Of a DNA stretch of 53,591 nucleotides, positions 53,169 to 53,591 are shown one piece after another (within the stretch, counting starts at the first letter, position 1; every line of letters starts with the position of its first letter). The stretch spans positions 1-53,591 of the forward strand of contig CANHVY010000030.1 of the NCBI GenBank assembly GCA_947464185.1. The letters run 5' to 3'. Under the pieces are notes generated by a model. The model was not told where the DNA came from, did not search any database, and was given only the letters and a program-made list of their open reading frames with translations. Source of the stretch: Burkholderiales bacterium. Lineage in GTDB: Bacteria; Pseudomonadota; Gammaproteobacteria; Burkholderiales; Burkholderiaceae_C. The position numbers were made by a program, and so were the translations under genes.

Positions 53169-53591
53169 CTGATCAGGTGCAACCTCGGCCGCGGCACCAG
53201 CGCCGCCAGCCGCTGCATGAACTCCAGCGGGCTCATCACCAGGTGCGTGGTCCCGTCGCGACACGGCGTTTTGAGTTTTGGCTCCCCCTGCCCGGCGCGC
53301 GGGCCGAAAGCGATGCGGTAAGTGATGGCTGCCGCCTTCAGTGGCCGCAGCGTGCGCGCCTCCTCGTCCTCGCCATCGGGCTCGGCCAGGTAGCGCTGGC
53401 CCATGTCTTCGACCAGCACGCCTCGGCACGTGAGCATCTTCATCAGCCGGGCGATGACAGTCTGCAGCAGCGCGTGCAGTTCCTCGCCAGTGGGCGCACC
53501 GGCCTCGACGAAGCTGGGCGCGCCGTCGGCGTCGCAGCGGTACACGCCGTCCAGCCCCAGGCCGTGCAGGTGGATGTTCAAGTTGGCAGCC

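Larger units (their letters stand above)
52804..53591 (-). pseudogene. IS91-family transposase, decayed, right-edge partial
   Basis: Minus strand pieces of an IS91-type Y2 transposase: NIHLHGLGLDGVYRCDADG, LRPLKAAAITYRIAFGPRAG, LKTPCRDGTTHLVMSPLEFM, APNAKLRSLVVPQEPEV, INSARLLKRVF and HCPNCGAGELKIIAAILERQ. Relative to the intact family as I recall it, about 70-75 residues are missing after FGPRAGQ, and two insertions (53115-53168 and 52897-52946) shift the frame. The stop is TGA 52806-52804. The gene enters from beyond the window edge. Not functional. IS91 elements move by rolling-circle transposition. Confidence 0.85.

Overview
The window looks like chromosome of a GC-rich betaproteobacterium of the order Burkholderiales, probably near the Leptothrix/Rubrivivax/Ideonella/Comamonadaceae groups. 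Evidence: the hemA-prfA-prmC-grxD-ubiX order, rplU-rpmA-obgE-proB beside rppH/proS, pilC-pilD-coaE-zapD-yacG, a Bug-family periplasmic binding protein, a livHMGF operon ending in an acyl-CoA synthetase gene, a diheme cytochrome c4, and groESL carrying both a CIRCE operator and a heat-shock-type promoter. The assignment rests on gene order and protein families recalled from memory, not on a database search.

Layout. 1-3287 (+): hemA end, prfA, prmC, grxD, ubiX. 3312-5764 (-): lytic transglycosylase and proS. 5931-6512 (+): rppH, then a 64-bp direct repeat. 6679-9590 (-): rplU, rpmA, obgE, proB. 9784-14955 (+): ispB, tRNA-Pro(CGG), pilC, pilD, coaE, zapD, yacG. 15006-20435 (-): livHMGF and a long-chain acyl-CoA synthetase. 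20569-24409 (+): groES-groEL with promoter, CIRCE and terminator, then a DUF1631 protein. 24483-26047 (-): alpha/beta hydrolase and engB. 26211-28714 (+): cytochrome c4, msrP, msrQ. 28704-31570 (-): TRAP transporter dctPQM. 31814-37633 (-): a double-length UvrA with four ATPase cassettes. 37801-39995 (+): oxidoreductase and a galactarolactone-cycloisomerase-like enolase-superfamily enzyme. 40093-40627 (+): antitoxin and a broken PIN toxin. 40669-45788 (-): Bug protein, flavin monooxygenase-like protein, CMD/AhpD-like protein, pncB. 45829-49627 (+): fused folP-folK, redoxin-like/2OG-oxygenase, folK remnant, hydratase. 49681-50127: gene debris. 50096-52446 (-): secreted subtilisin-like lipoprotein preceded by a cyclic-di-GMP-I riboswitch. 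52804-53591 (-): decayed IS91-family transposase running off the edge.

The first half (to about 30 kb) is mostly conserved housekeeping DNA: translation termination and its methylation, proline biosynthesis and charging, ribosome assembly GTPases, quinone side chain, type IV pilus assembly, chaperonin, branched-chain/acyl uptake, and periplasmic methionine sulfoxide repair. The second half is more mosaic, with fused genes, gene remnants, a dead toxin-antitoxin pair and a transposon relic.

The most interesting items are: (1) a GEMM/c-di-GMP-I riboswitch with P1, the GAAA-capped P2 and P3 readable, leading a subtilisin-like lipoprotein; (2) a 1939-residue tandem UvrA whose first half has a degenerate zinc site and a divergent UvrB-binding region; (3) a folP-folK fusion in the order opposite to the usual eukaryotic one, with a second folK tail nearby; (4) two short palindrome-bearing insertions that break the IS91-like transposase; (5) a 15-bp perfect hairpin with the proB stop codon in its loop, duplicated upstream.
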